From contig JAITGH010000065.1 in assembly GCA_031280855.1 (NCBI GenBank), positions 1 through 6,763 on the forward strand: a stretch of DNA of 6,763 bases, in the 5' to 3' direction. Below, piece after piece: positions 5,987-6,763 of this stretch. The DNA comes from Oscillospiraceae bacterium. Lineage in GTDB: Bacteria; Bacillota; Clostridia; Oscillospirales; Oscillospiraceae. The position numbers were made by a program, and so were the translations under genes. The notes beneath the pieces are model-generated. The model was not told the DNA's origin. It saw only the letters and a list, made by a program, of their open reading frames with translations, and did not search any database. Numbering within the stretch: position 1 is the stretch's first letter; each line of letters begins with the position of its first letter.

Positions 5987-6003
5987 TTGTGCACCATGCA
6001 CAA
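5987..6003. promoter_or_regulatory. 17-bp operator-like palindrome, site 1
   Basis: TTGTGCACCATGCACAA is a perfect 7-bp inverted repeat with a 3-nt centre. It lies upstream of both divergent promoters, 26 bp from the leftward -35 box. The second site at 6030-6046 shares the outer pattern TTGTGC-N5-GCACAA. The spacing resembles CRP- or Rex-like sites but does not match either consensus, so no regulator is assigned. Confidence 0.6.
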
Positions 6004-6029
6004 TTTCGTGCGGCAACAACTCTGCGTGC

Positions 6030-6046
6030 TTGTGCATAGCGCACAA
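6030..6046. promoter_or_regulatory. 17-bp operator-like palindrome, site 2
   Basis: TTGTGCATAGCGCACAA has 6-bp arms and a 5-nt centre, the same arms as site 1. The two centres are 43 bp apart, close to four helical turns, so both would lie on the same face of the DNA. This site is 26 bp upstream of the rightward -35 box, mirroring the distance of site 1 from the leftward -35 box. Confidence 0.6.
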
Positions 6047-6071
6047 ATCTTGCGCGACCGCAAGAAAAAGC

Positions 6072-6100
6072 TTGACAAATGCACCGTAGTGTGGTATAAT
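6072..6100 (+). promoter_or_regulatory. Rightward perfect-consensus promoter
   Basis: TTGACA (6072-6077), 17-bp spacer, TATAAT (6095-6100): both hexamers match the sigma-A consensus exactly. The -10 is embedded in GTGTGGTATAATAG, identical to that of the opposing promoter at 5931-5944. The expected start is near 6107. The only thing clearly downstream is a hairpin terminator within 80 nt. Confidence 0.82.
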
Positions 6101-6106
6101 AGGTGG

Positions 6107-6184
6107 TATTAACGGGACAGGGTTCGGCATGAAACAGGTTTTTGTGACAGTGTGACCGGCGAACACATAAGCGTTCGCCGTTTT
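6107..6184 (+). ncRNA. Predicted short (about 78-nt) terminated transcript
   Basis: The span runs from the expected start of the consensus promoter to the T run of the hairpin at 6157-6184. It contains a possible 8-codon frame (ATG 6129 to TGA 6153-6155, MKQVFVTV) with AGGG at 6119-6122. GTTCG (6122-6126) could pair with CGAAC (6160-6164), which would compete with the terminator stem. That resembles an attenuator leader, but no plus-strand gene follows. It is either a small RNA or the stranded leader of a lost gene; I recognise no RNA family. Confidence 0.4.
6157..6184 (+). terminator. Intrinsic terminator-like hairpin
   Basis: CGGCGAAC (6157-6164) pairs perfectly with GTTCGCCG (6173-6180) around an 8-nt loop, followed immediately by TTTT (6181-6184). 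The T run is short, so strength is uncertain. Confidence 0.65.
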
Positions 6185-6267
6185 GTCGCGATATAAATGT
6201 AGAAAGGGGGTAAAAAATTACAATTTATGCATATGTTTATAAAGCATATATGTTTACGATGGGTTAG

Positions 6268-6368
6268 GACAAAAACTTTTACATACTTCTCATAGATGGA
6301 AACTAAGGTGCCCTGATGGCACCTTAGTTTCAGAGGTAGCGGCTAATGCGGATCCGGCGTCACGCCGG
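6268..6368 (-). repeat. Composite intergenic repeat, copy B
   Basis: Read on the minus strand it starts 8 nt after the stop of the Coat-F-like gene. CCGGCGTGACGCCGG (6368-6354), ATTAGCC, a 14-bp hairpin (6331-6299) and ATGTAAAAGTTTTTGTC (6284-6268) occur in the same order as in copy A. The first 70 nt align with 1933-2002 without gaps, with 53 of 70 identical by hand count. It lacks the 20-nt direct repeats and the full AT-rich hairpin of copy A. Just beyond it, ATATATGTTTACGA (6246-6259, plus strand) repeats the block at 1882-1895. Confidence 0.8.
6299..6331 (-). terminator. Hairpin of copy B at the 3' end of the spore coat operon
   Basis: GAAACTAAGGTGCC (6299-6312) pairs perfectly with GGCACCTTAGTTTC (6318-6331); on the minus strand the loop is ATCAG. 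It is the first strong 14-bp hairpin after the Coat-F-like stop and may end or protect that transcript. No poly-U tail follows on the minus strand, so it is not a textbook intrinsic terminator. Confidence 0.45.
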
Positions 6369-6376
6369 ACGGCGTT

Positions 6377-6640
6377 CTAGCTGCCGGACAGCATTTGCTT
6401 CGTCTGCTGGATTTTGGCGGCTTCCGCGGTTTCGGTCGGATACCAGCCTCTGGACTGCATACTCCGGAACAGCGAAGCTTGGATGCGGTGAGTATCGTCC
6501 AGCACGTTCAGGAACGCGTTGCGAAGCTGGTCGCTGCTGCACTCACCCGCCCACGTGTTACACGTCGAGGTCAGTTGCTTCTCCGCAATCAGCAAATCGC
6601 TGAGTATCTCTTTATCTGCGTATTGAGTAGCCTGTTGCAT
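6377..6640 (-). CDS. Coat-F-like spore coat protein
   Basis: 87 residues. The start is decided by a near-perfect AGGAGGAG (6654-6647) six bases before the ATG. The sequence matches the Coat F pattern: DKEILSDLLIAEKQLTSTCNTW (about 9-30), a second helix DQLRNAFLNVLDDTHRIQASLFRSM (37-61), and the diagnostic GWYP (65-68) followed by a short helix ending in IQQTKQM. The fold is expected to be a small helical bundle. The length is typical for clostridial members. These proteins are made in the mother cell and assemble in the spore coat; no sigma-E or sigma-K promoter is visible because the operon begins beyond the window. It sits 14 nt downstream of another small gene, so the two are surely co-transcribed. 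Repeat copy B begins 8 nt after its stop. Confidence 0.88.
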   Translation of the reverse strand: MQQATQYADKEILSDLLIAEKQLTSTCNTWAGECSSDQLRNAFLNVLDDTHRIQASLFRSMQSRGWYPTETAEAAKIQQTKQMLSGS

Positions 6641-6654
6641 GTGAATCTCCTCCT

Positions 6655-6763
6655 TTAGTGCAGGAAGCCCAGCAAGGTTTGCGCGTGCTGCTGGTGCTTA
6701 TCGGCGTACGTGTTAAGCTCGGACTTCAGCGCGCCGTCGGCGGCAAGCTCCGACATCTTGCGC
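6655..6763 (-). CDS. Partial small helical protein, probable spore-coat operon partner
   Basis: Only the last 35 codons are in the window; the gene continues past the right edge. The visible C-terminus is RKMSELAADGALKSELNT followed by a helix YADKHQQHAQTLLGFLH and a TAA at 6657-6655. It is amphipathic and His/Gln-rich, like the small ferritin-like helical proteins often found next to Coat F genes in Clostridia. An ATG at 6756-6754 is in frame, but no ribosome binding site can be judged, and upstream codons remain open. Its stop overlaps the beginning of the Shine-Dalgarno stretch of the next gene, indicating an operon. Confidence 0.65.
   Translation of the reverse strand, partial: RKMSELAADGALKSELNTYADKHQQHAQTLLGFLH

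Larger units (their letters stand above)
5905..6376. other. Gene-poor interval between the membrane gene and the spore operon
   Basis: No convincing protein gene is present in these 472 nt. The interval holds divergent promoters (5933-5961 and 6072-6100), two operator-like palindromes between them, a possible short terminated transcript (about 6107-6184), an orphan Shine-Dalgarno-like AGAAAGGGGG (6201-6210) with no credible ORF behind it, and repeat copy B. Short reading frames here, such as an 8-codon frame from 6129 and a 22-codon frame from 6227, have weak or badly spaced start signals. Confidence 0.75.

Noticed and set aside
5855..6166. 103-codon minus-strand frame in the 5.9-6.2 kb interval
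   Set aside because: It runs across two promoters, the palindromes and the terminator; there is no Shine-Dalgarno and the composition is not protein-like.

Overview
The window looks like chromosomal DNA from an endospore-forming Bacillota, most likely Clostridia. The evidence is a Coat-F-type spore coat gene with a near-perfect Shine-Dalgarno, strong purine-rich ribosome binding sites, near-consensus sigma-A promoters with 17-bp spacers, and a cytoplasmic BMP-type protein of a kind I associate with Clostridia. Coding regions are fairly GC-rich, and the intergenic regions around 4220-4370 and 5930-6300 are clearly AT-rich. The species cannot be named from the sequence alone.

Layout. (1) 9-1856, plus strand: a small-subunit aconitase-X swivel protein followed 84 nt later by a TrpB2-type PLP enzyme, probably one transcription unit whose start lies upstream of the window. 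(2) 1857-2156: a 300-nt gene-free stretch packed with hairpins and direct repeats (repeat copy A). (3) 2157-4058, minus strand: a 633-residue cytoplasmic protein that appears to fuse a ParB/sulfiredoxin-like N-terminal domain to a BMP/PnrA-like ligand-binding domain. (4) 4059-4369: a divergent control region with a promoter for each flanking gene and a long leader for the minus-strand gene that contains nested inverted repeats. (5) 4370-5836, plus strand: a 488-residue membrane protein of unknown function with five degenerate ectodomain repeats, ended by a good intrinsic terminator. (6) 5905-6376: a gene-poor stretch with divergent consensus promoters, two matching 17-bp operator-like palindromes between them, a possible short transcript with its own terminator, and repeat copy B. 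(7) 6377-6763, minus strand: a Coat-F-like spore protein preceded by the end of another small helical gene, apparently one operon read inward from beyond the right edge.

How the parts may work together. The BMP/ParB-like protein and the repeat-bearing membrane protein are divergently transcribed from one control region, so a regulatory link is possible but unproven. The strongest unexplained signal is a pair of related repeats, A at 1933-2002 on the plus strand and B at 6299-6368 on the minus strand. Both lie just 3' of a gene and in that gene's orientation. They align without gaps over 70 nt, and all four differing stem positions in the central hairpin are matched by a compensating change on the other arm. 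That pattern suggests selection on the hairpin itself.
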